Part shown: piece after piece, positions 1 to 7,709 of the stretch
Layout: every line of letters starts with the position of its first letter
Numbering within the stretch: position 1 is the first letter of the stretch
Assembly (NCBI GenBank): GCA_002385485.1
Contig: DGDP01000147.1
Span: 4,812-27,638 of the forward strand
Direction of reading: 5' to 3'
DNA length: 22,827 bases
From: Acetomicrobium sp. UBA3949
GTDB taxonomy: Bacteria; Synergistota; Synergistia; Synergistales; Acetomicrobiaceae
Position numbers and translations under genes: made by a program
Notes under the pieces: model-generated
Databases searched by the model: none
Seen by the model: only the letters and a program-made list of their open reading frames with translations
What the model was told of the DNA's origin: nothing

Positions 1-20
1 CGGGTTATAACCCGCCTCTT
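1..20 (-). terminator. Probable terminator hairpin after the NCS2 permease, cut by the window edge
   Basis: Positions 1-14 are a perfect palindrome (CGGGTTATAACCCG), which can form a 5-bp GC-rich stem with a 4-base loop. It starts 16 bases beyond the permease stop codon on the minus strand. The rest of the stem and any U-tract would lie to the left of the window, so the call rests on position and symmetry only. Confidence 0.45.
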
Positions 21-30
21 TTGTCATTTA

Positions 31-1404
31 TCATATTTTTACGCCTATGCCCCGCTCCTCGTCGGTACCGGGAATCAAGCTATCGCATACGGCTGCACAA
101 ATGCCCGCTACAGCCATCGGTGTCTTCAATATAGCCCATATTACTTCTCCAAGAACTCCTATGGTCGAAAAAATAGCGTGGTTCTGCTCTATCCATCCAG
201 GAAGTCCAAGGGCCATTAAGAAGGCAAAACCAACTATTAAAACATTCCTCTGGCTTCCCATATCAGCCCTCATTAAAACCTGGATTCCAAGAGCACCTAT
301 TACGCCAAAAAGCGATATATAAGCTCCACCAATTATCGGACTGGGAATGGTGGCAACAAGAGCACCGAGCTTTCCTATTGTGCTCATCAATATCAATATA
401 ACGGCTCCTGTCCTTACAACCCAGCGAGAGGCAACGCCCGTCAAACCGATTAGTCCGATATTTTCCGTATATGATGTCGTTGCAACACCACCCAGCATTC
501 CCGAAATTGCACAGTTTAGCCCTTCGGCACCGATACCTCTGCTAATGGTCTCAGAGGAGGGATCGTCTAGTCCTGCAGCATAGGAACAGGAGTGATAATC
601 TCCGATTGACTCGATCATAACCGCGAAGAAACCGGCCAAAGCTGTACCAAATGTTACAACGCTAAACTTTGGCGCACCCCAGGGCATAATTCCAGTAAAC
701 CTAAACCACGGAGCCTTGATAACTTCAGTGAGATCTATATATGCCGGATGCCCCGCAGCGAATAAACCGGTCACTGACAGGATTAAACAAATAAGATAAG
801 TAATTACTATTGAAGTCAACACAGAAAATATATTGAGGTATTGTTTTTTCGTCACGAGGCTGAAAAAAAAGATCAAAAACACAACCAATAACGACACCGG
901 CCAATAGTTGGCAGCATTGAACTGTACAGCAGTGGGAGCAAGGGAAAAGCCTATAGCCATAATTGTGGGTCCGATAACTACGGGAGTTATAACTTTCCTA
1001 ATATATCCAACTATTTTGCTGTATCCCAAAAAAGACAGGAGCAATCCGCCGCTTATTAGGGCACCGCCAATATATTGCATGATCACGTTAGGCCCCATTG
1101 CCTTATAAATGCCAATTATAGTCATTATGGGAGGGATAAAGCTAAAACTTGACCCCTGAACGATCGGAAGGCCGGAGCCAAGCTTTGGATGCGTTTGGAT
1201 CAGCGTAGCTATCCCCATGGCCAGATATACGCACGAAATAAAAAATCCTATCTCCGCTCTTGTCATTCCCATCTCAGGACCAAAAATGAGCGGAACGAGC
1301 GTAGTGGCTCCAAAGAGTGTCAAAACATGCTGAGCACCCGCCAGTACCAATATAGCTGGCGGAGGTACATCGTTTATGCCATAAACAACTTTCTTTCTAG
1401 CCAT
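31..1404 (-). CDS. NCS2-family nucleobase permease (uracil/xanthine type)
   Basis: This 457-residue protein is very hydrophobic, with about 12-14 membrane segments, as usual for the NCS2 (nucleobase-ascorbate) family. These carriers move uracil, xanthine, urate or related bases across the inner membrane, mostly with protons. Seen: the early AGAQHVLTLFG motif (residues 22-32), the QGSSFSFIPP stretch (83-92), ESIGDY (265-270) and ENIGLIGLTG (314-323), which fits the family signature [QEP]NxGxxxxT[RKG]. The first signature residue is Glu, as in uracil carriers such as UraA, whereas classical xanthine/urate carriers have Gln; this favours uracil or a related pyrimidine but does not prove it. The ATG start has a GGAGG site 8 bases upstream. 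It is the last gene of the left operon, separated from the Mo subunit gene by 167 bp. Confidence 0.9.
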   Translation of the reverse strand: MARKKVVYGINDVPPPAILVLAGAQHVLTLFGATTLVPLIFGPEMGMTRAEIGFFISCVYLAMGIATLIQTHPKLGSGLPIVQGSSFSFIPPIMTIIGIYKAMGPNVIMQYIGGALISGGLLLSFLGYSKIVGYIRKVITPVVIGPTIMAIGFSLAPTAVQFNAANYWPVSLLVVFLIFFFSLVTKKQYLNIFSVLTSIVITYLICLILSVTGLFAAGHPAYIDLTEVIKAPWFRFTGIMPWGAPKFSVVTFGTALAGFFAVMIESIGDYHSCSYAAGLDDPSSETISRGIGAEGLNCAISGMLGGVATTSYTENIGLIGLTGVASRWVVRTGAVILILMSTIGKLGALVATIPSPIIGGAYISLFGVIGALGIQVLMRADMGSQRNVLIVGFAFLMALGLPGWIEQNHAIFSTIGVLGEVIWAILKTPMAVAGICAAVCDSLIPGTDEERGIGVKI

Positions 1405-1571
1405 AAAAATTACCTCCTTCTAAGTTTTATTTTGAACTTAGAAAACATTTCGAATTGTACACAATAATTTTAAAAGACGCTGCATTACCCCCTTTTGTCT
1501 TTTGCTGATTTTAATTGCTTCTATCCCCCGCAAGGCCGCTTTTGTAGCTGCCCTACGGGGGTAAATAAAGG
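1405..1571 (-). promoter_or_regulatory. Leader between xdhA and the permease gene, with two stem-loops
   Basis: This non-coding spacer holds two inverted repeats. The first, 1525-1536 with 1550-1561, is a 12-bp stem (two G-T wobbles as read on the minus strand) with a 13-base loop. It has no U-tract after it, so it is more likely an mRNA-stabilising or attenuating stem than a complete intrinsic terminator. The second, 1418-1426 with 1435-1443, is a perfect 9-bp A/T-rich stem with an 8-base loop that ends directly beside the GGAGG ribosome site (1413-1417) of the permease. It could tune translation or be a protein-binding dyad. I looked for purine, PreQ1 and xanthine riboswitch hallmarks and did not recognise any. 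A TACAAT box is present but has no convincing -35 partner. Confidence 0.5.
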
Positions 1572-3992
1572 TTAATCCCAGGATTTAATTGCTTGCTTGT
1601 AATCCTGTTCCCTGGCAAAGGGATATTCCCAAAAATCTACATTGCCTTTTTCATCAAATTGCTTTATTGCCTTGTATACTCTTTCTCTTGTAAAAGGATA
1701 GCTGTGTATGCGGACCTTTAAGGCGTTAAATAAAGCATTTCCAATTGCTGGTGCCGGTGAGATCATGGAGTGCTCCCCAACCCCCCTGTTGCCATAGGGA
1801 GATATCTCCTCAGGGGTCTCTTCCCAGAAATATTGAATTTCATCGGGTATGTCCTTTATTGTAGCTATCTTGTAATCAGTGAACGAAGGAGTGAGCAGTA
1901 AGCCTTTATCGTCGTAATACATTCCTTCCATTATGCCAGCAGATATGCCTTGGACGGTTCCACCTTCTATTTGCCCTCTTACGTTCAATGGCGAAATAGC
2001 CTTGCCGAGATCATAGCCGCATACAACTTTATTGACAACTATTTCTCCGGTATGAGGATCAACTTCAAGATCAACTCCAACAGCACCTACTGTAAAATGA
2101 ACAACGCTTTTGGGAGACTGCCCTGTTTCGATATCAGGATATATTACATCAGGTGGTACAAAATGTCCTCTTCCTATTATGGGTCCACCTTTATATTTAC
2201 CGTCGGGCATCTTGAAGCCGTTTTGAATCTTCGTATCAATCGGCTCAGCCTTGCCAAGCTTTCTGCACTTGACCACTCCGTGTTCAATGGTTATTTCCGA
2301 CGGGTCACACTGCCAATATTCGCTATAAAGCTGAATCAATTGATTCCTTGCATCCTCGCACGCAAGTTTCAGAGCCATACCCATGGACCAACAAGAACGG
2401 CTTGCCACAGTCTGCCAATCGTAAGGATGGCTTTGCGTGTCTGGATAATAACATTTTATCTTTTCAATAGGAATGCCCAATTCCTCTGAGGCGATTTGGG
2501 CAAATGATGTGTAAACTCCTTGCCCCATATCCATCGAGGCAGCCAAGACCTTAACGCTCCCATCCCCCAAAATTTCTACTGTAGCTGAAGACGCAGCATC
2601 GGCTGGCATGGCAGGTGCTTTTATGGCAAGGGCAATGCCCTTCCCTCTTTTCCAACCATTACGCTTGGCCGGTTCCTCTTTATTAATGCTTATACCTTCG
2701 GCCACCTTTTTGACTATAGTTTCCAAGGCATGGTTATGCATAGGCATTCCGGTACAGGTCGGCAAACCAGGCTTTAGCAAGTTTTTGAGCCTAAATTCCA
2801 CGGGATCCATACCCATTTTATGCGCCACTATATCCATGGCCATCTCAAGAGCGCTCATGAACTCTGGCATCCCAAAACCCCTATAAGCTCCACCAAAGGG
2901 TTTATTAGTATAAACTGCATAGCTATCAGTCCAAACATTAGGTATGTAGTAGCACCCCGTCGATGTATATCCAGCACTTCTTACCGGGTTTGCACCATAT
3001 TCAGCCGAAATCCCTGTATCGAAGTAAAAGGTATTTTTAATTCCCAGTATTTTCCCTTCTTTGTTGACTGCCATCCTTATCCGGGCCACATAGCCTTGTC
3101 TAACCCACGAAGAAAGCATTACCTCTTCCCTAGATATAAATAACTTGATGGGCCGCCCCTTTAAGTTTGGGTGCGTCGCCGCAGCAAGACACAAGGCCTC
3201 TATGGTCATCCCTGCCTTACCGCCGAAACCCCCTCCAATGGGCGGGGCTATTACCCTTATCTTGCTTAGCGGTAATCCCAATGCATCAGCTATGATATCT
3301 CTGGTTGTGAAGACGGATTGTCCTGCCGTCCATATAGTTATTTCCTGAGATACAGGATCTTGAACGCACACACAACAATGAGGCTCAAGAAAGCCGTGCG
3401 CTATCTGCGGATACGTTACTGCTTCCTCGAAGATGTAATCTGCCTCCTTGAAGGCCTTATCGATATCGCCTCGTCTAACTCTAAACCAGTTAGCTATATT
3501 AGTACCTGGTTGAGGAGTAATGAAATCTACGTGCTCGTAACTTCCCAATTCAGGATGCACCAGCACCGAGTTATCGGTGGCAGCTTTGACTGGATCAAAG
3601 ACAGCCTCTAGCTCCTTATACTTAACAGACACCTTGAGAGCCCCTTCTTCAGCAGCTTCCTCGCTTTCTGCAACGACCAACGCCACTGGCTCACCGATAT
3701 ATCTGACCTTTTTTATGGCCATTGGGCTTCTATCCTTCAGATAGAGGCCGAACCTATATGGGAAGTCCTCGCCAACGATGACCTCTTTAACTCCGGACAC
3801 CTTCAAGGCCTCAGCTTTATCGATGGAAATAATTTCACCATGAGGAACAGCGGAACGCACAGCCTTTGCATAAAGCAGAGAAGGCCCAAACTCAAGGTCA
3901 TCCACAAATTTCAAGGTGCCAGCAGCTTTTTCGGCGTCGTACATTCTCGTTACCCATTTACCTACGCCACTATTAGTCACAGTCTGCTTCAT
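1572..3992 (-). CDS. xdhA: Molybdenum-cofactor subunit of a xanthine dehydrogenase-family hydroxylase (set 1)
   Basis: This 806-residue large subunit of the xanthine oxidase family hydroxylates N-heterocycles with water and passes electrons to the 2Fe-2S subunit. The N-terminal third (about residues 20-130) is the a/b hammerhead domain; the rest is the MoCo-binding region. Visible hallmarks are GGGFGGK, AYRGFGMPEF (the Arg aligns with the substrate-binding Arg of bovine XO), GQGVYTSFAQ and the C-terminal GVGEHS, where Glu740 aligns with the catalytic base Glu1261. The residue after GGGFGGK is Ala, where mammalian xanthine oxidases have Glu802, so xanthine specificity cannot be assumed. The ATG start has a GAGGAGG site 7 bases upstream, 15 bp after the 2Fe-2S gene. 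It is the third gene of an xdhB-xdhC-xdhA set. Other substrates such as uracil, hydantoin-like rings or nicotinate are possible. Confidence 0.9.
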   Translation of the reverse strand: MKQTVTNSGVGKWVTRMYDAEKAAGTLKFVDDLEFGPSLLYAKAVRSAVPHGEIISIDKAEALKVSGVKEVIVGEDFPYRFGLYLKDRSPMAIKKVRYIGEPVALVVAESEEAAEEGALKVSVKYKELEAVFDPVKAATDNSVLVHPELGSYEHVDFITPQPGTNIANWFRVRRGDIDKAFKEADYIFEEAVTYPQIAHGFLEPHCCVCVQDPVSQEITIWTAGQSVFTTRDIIADALGLPLSKIRVIAPPIGGGFGGKAGMTIEALCLAAATHPNLKGRPIKLFISREEVMLSSWVRQGYVARIRMAVNKEGKILGIKNTFYFDTGISAEYGANPVRSAGYTSTGCYYIPNVWTDSYAVYTNKPFGGAYRGFGMPEFMSALEMAMDIVAHKMGMDPVEFRLKNLLKPGLPTCTGMPMHNHALETIVKKVAEGISINKEEPAKRNGWKRGKGIALAIKAPAMPADAASSATVEILGDGSVKVLAASMDMGQGVYTSFAQIASEELGIPIEKIKCYYPDTQSHPYDWQTVASRSCWSMGMALKLACEDARNQLIQLYSEYWQCDPSEITIEHGVVKCRKLGKAEPIDTKIQNGFKMPDGKYKGGPIIGRGHFVPPDVIYPDIETGQSPKSVVHFTVGAVGVDLEVDPHTGEIVVNKVVCGYDLGKAISPLNVRGQIEGGTVQGISAGIMEGMYYDDKGLLLTPSFTDYKIATIKDIPDEIQYFWEETPEEISPYGNRGVGEHSMISPAPAIGNALFNALKVRIHSYPFTRERVYKAIKQFDEKGNVDFWEYPFAREQDYKQAIKSWD

Positions 3993-4007
3993 ATGTACTC
4001 CTCCTCA

Positions 4008-4481
4008 CTATTCCCTCATCATGGCTGCTGCCTTTTTAACAGCCCTGATGATAGAAACGTAGCCAGTGCACCGACATAAGTTACCGCTTAAGGCTTCCTT
4101 AATGTCTTCATCCGAAGGGTCTGGATTTTCATTTAAAAGGGCATAAACGCTCATGATCATGCCTGGAGTACAAAAACCACATTGGATGGCCCCTTCCTCA
4201 ATAAAGGCCTTTTGTATCGGATGCAGCTCCCCATTGGAGCCTACTAATCCTTCGGAGGTAATAACCGATTTACCCTCTACTTCCGGCAATAACATCATAC
4301 ACGACTTCATGGGAACGCCGTCGACTAAAACAGTACACGTGCCACACTCGCCTTCTTCGCAGCCTCTTTTGACGCTTGTTACGCCATGAGCTCTTAAAGC
4401 CCTAAGAAGCGTGGTCCTAGGCTCGCCAACGTATGTGGTTGCTCTTCCGTTTAATATGAAGTTTACCTTTATCTCGCTCAT
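4008..4481 (-). CDS. xdhC: 2Fe-2S subunit of the molybdenum hydroxylase (set 1)
   Basis: This 157-residue protein carries the two [2Fe-2S] clusters that move electrons from the molybdenum site to the FAD subunit. Seen: the plant-type ferredoxin ligands Cys41, Cys46, Cys49 and Cys61 (GCEEGECGTC) in the N-terminal half, and the second-cluster ligands Cys101, Cys104, Cys136 and Cys138 (QCGFCTPG and LCRCTGY) in the helical C-terminal half. All eight cysteines are present and the length is normal. Its ATG overlaps the stop codon of the FAD subunit gene (ATGA), with a GGGGAGG site 9 bases upstream, so the two are probably translationally coupled. Confidence 0.93.
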   Translation of the reverse strand: MSEIKVNFILNGRATTYVGEPRTTLLRALRAHGVTSVKRGCEEGECGTCTVLVDGVPMKSCMMLLPEVEGKSVITSEGLVGSNGELHPIQKAFIEEGAIQCGFCTPGMIMSVYALLNENPDPSDEDIKEALSGNLCRCTGYVSIIRAVKKAAAMMRE

Positions 4482-5359
4482 GACATCCTACCTCCCCGAA
4501 GCCCTTCGATGCACGTCGCTAAGGCCTTGATGGTCAACTCTCTGATCATATCGAGCCTGTATTCCCTAGTGGCACGAACATCGGTGATGGGGTTTACGCT
4601 CTCTGTTACCTTGTCAGCTGCATTACGTATAGCTGTTTCATCTAAAGTCTTTGTTCCTTTCAAGTACTTCTCTGCCTCTAAAGCACGTATAGGTTTGGGT
4701 GCAACGGCCCCGCAAGAGATTCTGAAATCCTTGCCATTTTGTTTATCGACTACAACACAGGCAACGCTAGCTTGTGCCAGGTCCAACGCATTGCGCCTAG
4801 CAAGTTTCACATAACAGCCAGCGGCTTGTGCCTCGATGTGAGGAACGTAAATATGGGTAACTAGCTCTTCCTTTGATAGTACAGTACGCCTAGGACCAGT
4901 TATAAATTCTAAAATTGGAACATCTCTTTCTCCATCGGGACCAGCAATATGCACCACCGCATCGTAACAACATAGCGATGGCACTAAATCGGCTGACGGA
5001 ACTCCACCGGTGACGTTGCCTACAAAAGTAGCTTTATTCCTTATTAATCGATCCGAATGGGAAAGGCAAGCCTCGTAGATAGCAGGAAAAGATCTTTTTA
5101 CCTCGCGATTTGCCAATACCTGATTGATAGTTGCATTGGCACCTATTCGAAGGCCCTTATGCGGGTAAAAGGAAACGCCGCTCAACTCAGCAATTCCCGT
5201 GATATCGATCACTATTTCAGGTTTTATCAAATGCTTTTTCATCCAAACTATCAAATCTGTGCCCCCAGCTTTAATGGCACTACTCGATCCATGTTGAACG
5301 AGGAGTCCTATTGTCTCTGCTATGCTTTTGGGTTTAACGTAATCAAACTGAAGCAACAT
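4478..5359 (-). CDS. xdhB: FAD-binding subunit of the molybdenum hydroxylase (set 1)
   Basis: This 293-residue protein is the FAD subunit of the CoxM/XdhB type, which takes electrons from the iron-sulfur subunit and reduces NAD+ or another acceptor. Seen: an FAD pyrophosphate-contacting segment (KAGGTDLIVWMKK), the IGANATINQV stretch, and RNKATFVGNVTGGVPSADLV, a variant of the usual RNxATxGGN...PSAD motif. The longer frame could open at a GTG at 5374, but I chose ATG 5359 because AGGGGGTG lies 5 bases before it. It is the first gene of the xdhB-xdhC-xdhA set and follows a 13-bp perfect stem-loop in the spacer after the cyclase gene. It is the only FAD subunit in the window, so it may also serve the second hydroxylase encoded to the right. 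Confidence 0.9.
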   Translation of the reverse strand: MLLQFDYVKPKSIAETIGLLVQHGSSSAIKAGGTDLIVWMKKHLIKPEIVIDITGIAELSGVSFYPHKGLRIGANATINQVLANREVKRSFPAIYEACLSHSDRLIRNKATFVGNVTGGVPSADLVPSLCCYDAVVHIAGPDGERDVPILEFITGPRRTVLSKEELVTHIYVPHIEAQAAGCYVKLARRNALDLAQASVACVVVDKQNGKDFRISCGAVAPKPIRALEAEKYLKGTKTLDETAIRNAADKVTESVNPITDVRATREYRLDMIRELTIKALATCIEGLRGGRMS

Positions 5360-5381
5360 TACACACCCCCTCACATTTACA

Positions 5382-5414
5382 CTAATAGGGCGCAGATGCT
5401 TTGCGCCCTATTAG
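5382..5414. repeat. Perfect 13-bp intercistronic stem-loop
   Basis: CTAATAGGGCGCA (5382-5394) and its exact complement (5402-5414) enclose a 7-base loop in the short gap between the cyclase gene and xdhB. No U-tract follows on the minus strand, so full termination is unlikely. It may be a processing or stability element that sets xdhBCA expression apart from the upstream genes. Confidence 0.7.
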
Positions 5415-5423
5415 ATGCAAGAC

Positions 5424-6230
5424 CTATTCTTCGGTAAAGGCTACAATTCGACTGATACAAGACTCTCCGCCCTGGAACTTCCATGGGAAGCAGCCCACAA
5501 TAACCCTCTTTCCTAAAAGCTTATCGATATCTCCGCCCAAGCATTCGGCATGAATTATATTATCTGGGAATAAAGCAATGTGCATTATCTGATAGTCCTC
5601 GGCAGGAAACATCTCGTCCAGGGTCTTGTTGTATTTCTTTCGCATATACTCGTCAGCTAATTTTGCGTACTGCGGCATCCACTCTCTTATCTTGGTGTTC
5701 ATTGGATGATCTGCGGATCCGCAATCTACACCGATCCATTTAATCTTCTTCTTCTTGCACCACTCAGCAAACTCCTTGGTTGGGCCCGGATGCATGACCA
5801 TGTAACGCACTTCGTCCGCTTCAGGCTGATCGAAGCCATAGCGATGATATCCTGTATTGATTATCAATATGTCGCCTTCATGGACATCCGCTCTTTCCTC
5901 TATATCCTTAGATGTATAGACGCCAAAGTCCTCAGCAATATCGGAAAGATCTACCACTACGCCGGGCCCCACCAAGAATCCTTGCAGGGGAAGGCTGGCT
6001 ATATCGTCACCATGGGTGCAAAAATGAAGTGGTCCATCCAAGTGGGTACCGACATGATTTGAATGGGTAAGCAGCTGCCCGTTGGCACCATTAGGAGCAA
6101 GGCGCTTGAAGAACTTTACCTGAAGCGGCTCATAGGTCGGCCATGGTGGAGTGAGCTGACTGATGGGTATTGAAAGATCATAAATTTTAACCCTATCCCA
6201 ATTCTTGGGTATTAAGTTTTGAGACAACAT
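5424..6230 (-). CDS. Cyclase-family metal-dependent hydrolase (isatin hydrolase / kynurenine formamidase fold)
   Basis: This 268-residue protein belongs to the 'cyclase' family, which includes bacterial kynurenine formamidase and isatin hydrolase, manganese or zinc enzymes that open an amide or lactam. Seen: the family metal motif HxGTHxDxPxH, complete here as His59-Val-Gly-Thr-His63-Leu-Asp65-Gly-Pro-Leu-His69. The C-terminal region (IHAECLGGDI through IVGCFPWKFQGG) has the look of the substrate-pocket end of the fold. No tryptophan-pathway gene is nearby; the neighbours are AllG and a molybdenum hydroxylase. I therefore infer opening of a cyclic ureide or imide to a ureido acid, the kind of compound AllFGH would take. 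The start has AAGGAGG 8 bases upstream. The family is clear, the substrate is not. Confidence 0.85.
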   Translation of the reverse strand: MLSQNLIPKNWDRVKIYDLSIPISQLTPPWPTYEPLQVKFFKRLAPNGANGQLLTHSNHVGTHLDGPLHFCTHGDDIASLPLQGFLVGPGVVVDLSDIAEDFGVYTSKDIEERADVHEGDILIINTGYHRYGFDQPEADEVRYMVMHPGPTKEFAEWCKKKKIKWIGVDCGSADHPMNTKIREWMPQYAKLADEYMRKKYNKTLDEMFPAEDYQIMHIALFPDNIIHAECLGGDIDKLLGKRVIVGCFPWKFQGGESCISRIVAFTEE

Positions 6231-6256
6231 CTAAAATCCCTCCTCCTTGTATTTTA

Positions 6257-7513
6257 CTATGCTAAATATCTTTCAACATAATTTTCCGCTGCTTTAACGA
6301 AAGCTTCAATGGGAGTCCTAACTATACCTGCTCCAACCTGTCCTACACCAGGTTGCTTGTGAGCAACGCCAGTGTCCAGGACAGGGGATATACCAGTTTC
6401 CGCAACCTGCAAAACATCGATTCCCGTAGGTGTGCCGCGAAAGTTGAGATAGGGGATATTAAACATGTTATTTTCGCTTACAGTGATCTCATACATCTCC
6501 AGCGTATAGTTAACGGCATCCTGCGGGGTACCTCCTATAAACTGTACTATTGCCGGCGCCGCCGCTAAGGCAAAGGCTCCAACCCCCAAGGTCTCCATTA
6601 TTGCGCTGTCCCCTATATCAGGGTTCACGTCCTCCGGCTTGAAGCCCGGAAATAGCAACACCTTAGGCACTGCTGCAGGGGCAGTGAACCATTTATCCCC
6701 CAGGCCTGATACCTTTATCCCGAAGTCAGTTCCGTTTCGCGCCATAATCGTTACGTAACTTGATCCTTCTATCCCATGAGCCGGTTCAACTGAGGCCTTA
6801 GCTGCTGCCATCCCTAGGTTAAGGAAGAAATGATCGTTGCTATCCAAGAATCTAACAACTTCGGCTAGAGCCTTGTTGTCGATGCTGCTCTCAACCAAGT
6901 ATGGGAAAAGGGTGCGCAAAAACAGCGATGTGGCTGCCTTGTTACGATTGTGCAGCTCATCCCCCATGTGCAGTGCTTGAGCTATCAAATTTTTCAGGTC
7001 TATAGCATTGTCAGAATCGTACGCCCTCTTGATACCTGCATTTAGAATAGGATACAATATCTTTTCCATCCAGCGTAGGCGATCTATTACCTCCTGCGAA
7101 TAAGCTCCATACCTAAGCACTTTTCCTAGGCCTTCGTTTTGCGTGACGTAAGCCTTATTATTGAATGTCTTATTCTCCACAATAAATACAGGCATGCTTG
7201 GGGAAATGACTCCAGCCATCGGGCCTACAGCGTGATGGTGATGGCACGGATCAAATTCTACCTCTCCCTTAGAAGCTATTTTTTCTGCCTCTTCCGGGGT
7301 GCTTGCCCATCCTTCATACAACATGGCACCAATAATTGCGCCCTTTAACGGGCCTGACATGCGCTCCCATTCAATGGGAGGCCCAGCATGCAACAGCATT
7401 CTTTCACCCATTTCGGGAATAACCTCTCCTGCCTTACCCATACCCACAAGCATGGGCCTGGCTGATAGCACACGTTCCAGCGCTTCTTTATTAGCTTTAT
7501 TAACATCGACCAT
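6257..7513 (-). CDS. allG: AllG/YlbE-type DUF1116 protein, oxamate carbamoyltransferase component
   Basis: At 418 residues it is nearly the same length as E. coli YlbE (about 419 from memory), now called AllG, which with AllF and AllH makes up oxamate (oxalurate) carbamoyltransferase. That complex splits oxalurate with phosphate to oxamate and carbamoyl phosphate. Recognisable family segments are LLHAGPPIEW, GPLKGAIIGA, FDPCHHHHAVGPM, FFLNLGMA, KVSGLGDKWFTAP, GDSAIMETLGVG and the C-terminal VGQVGAGIVRTP. The His-rich CHHHHAVGP stretch is a good candidate for a catalytic or metal site. The ATG lies 12 bases after an AAGGAGG site that sits at the 3' end of the preceding small gene. Here the complex may act on oxalurate or on another N-carbamoyl acid amide, since no allantoin genes are adjacent. 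Confidence 0.88.
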   Translation of the reverse strand: MVDVNKANKEALERVLSARPMLVGMGKAGEVIPEMGERMLLHAGPPIEWERMSGPLKGAIIGAMLYEGWASTPEEAEKIASKGEVEFDPCHHHHAVGPMAGVISPSMPVFIVENKTFNNKAYVTQNEGLGKVLRYGAYSQEVIDRLRWMEKILYPILNAGIKRAYDSDNAIDLKNLIAQALHMGDELHNRNKAATSLFLRTLFPYLVESSIDNKALAEVVRFLDSNDHFFLNLGMAAAKASVEPAHGIEGSSYVTIMARNGTDFGIKVSGLGDKWFTAPAAVPKVLLFPGFKPEDVNPDIGDSAIMETLGVGAFALAAAPAIVQFIGGTPQDAVNYTLEMYEITVSENNMFNIPYLNFRGTPTGIDVLQVAETGISPVLDTGVAHKQPGVGQVGAGIVRTPIEAFVKAAENYVERYLA

Positions 7514-7515
7514 AA

Positions 7516-7701
7516 CTAATTTGCACCTCCTTCACGCAATTTTCTGAGCTTCGACAAAAGATCTGATTTCAAAGCCGATGGCCGCCAATCCACGTGAACG
7601 ACCTTCGCATCCTGCTTTTTCAAGTCGTGATAAAATTGCTCAATTCCTATGTTAACAACTATAGGCCCGTTTGCGAGCAAATCCTTGATTGCCAATCCCA
7701 T
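7516..7701 (-). CDS. Small stand-alone module between AllF and AllG
   Basis: This short protein (about 61 residues from the ATG at 7701) contains a segment reading VVNIGIEQFYHDLKKQ and then KVVHVDWRPSA. From memory, a similar 'INxGLxxF...VxVxWxPPAGG' stretch is found fused to the C-terminus of AllF (FdrA) or the N-terminus of AllG-like proteins, so this looks like that piece as a separate gene. The start is uncertain. The frame is open from TTG 7728, which overlaps allF by 19 bases. An AAGGAG site at 7705-7710 would serve ATG 7704, ATG 7701 or, with the best spacing (9 bases), TTG 7695. It ends just before the AllG ribosome site. The role is probably structural within the carbamoyltransferase complex; this is inferred. 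Confidence 0.72.
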   Translation of the reverse strand: MGLAIKDLLANGPIVVNIGIEQFYHDLKKQDAKVVHVDWRPSALKSDLLSKLRKLREGGAN

Positions 7702-7709
7702 CATCTCCT

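Noticed and set aside
1405..1571. Purine, PreQ1 or xanthine riboswitch before the NCS2 permease
   Set aside because: The spacer has stem-loops but none of the conserved core sequences of these riboswitches that I can recognise.
1950..2489. Open frame of 179 codons on the plus strand inside the Mo subunit gene
   Set aside because: It lies antisense to a well-supported gene, shows no domain-like sequence and has no convincing ribosome site.
1572..3992. Firm naming of the set 1 enzyme as a true xanthine dehydrogenase
   Set aside because: The family is certain, but the residue matching bovine Glu802 is Ala and the operon holds no urate or allantoin genes, so the substrate stays open.
5424..6230. 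Kynurenine formamidase in tryptophan breakdown
   Set aside because: The fold and metal motif fit, but no kynurenine pathway genes are nearby and the neighbours deal with ureido compounds.
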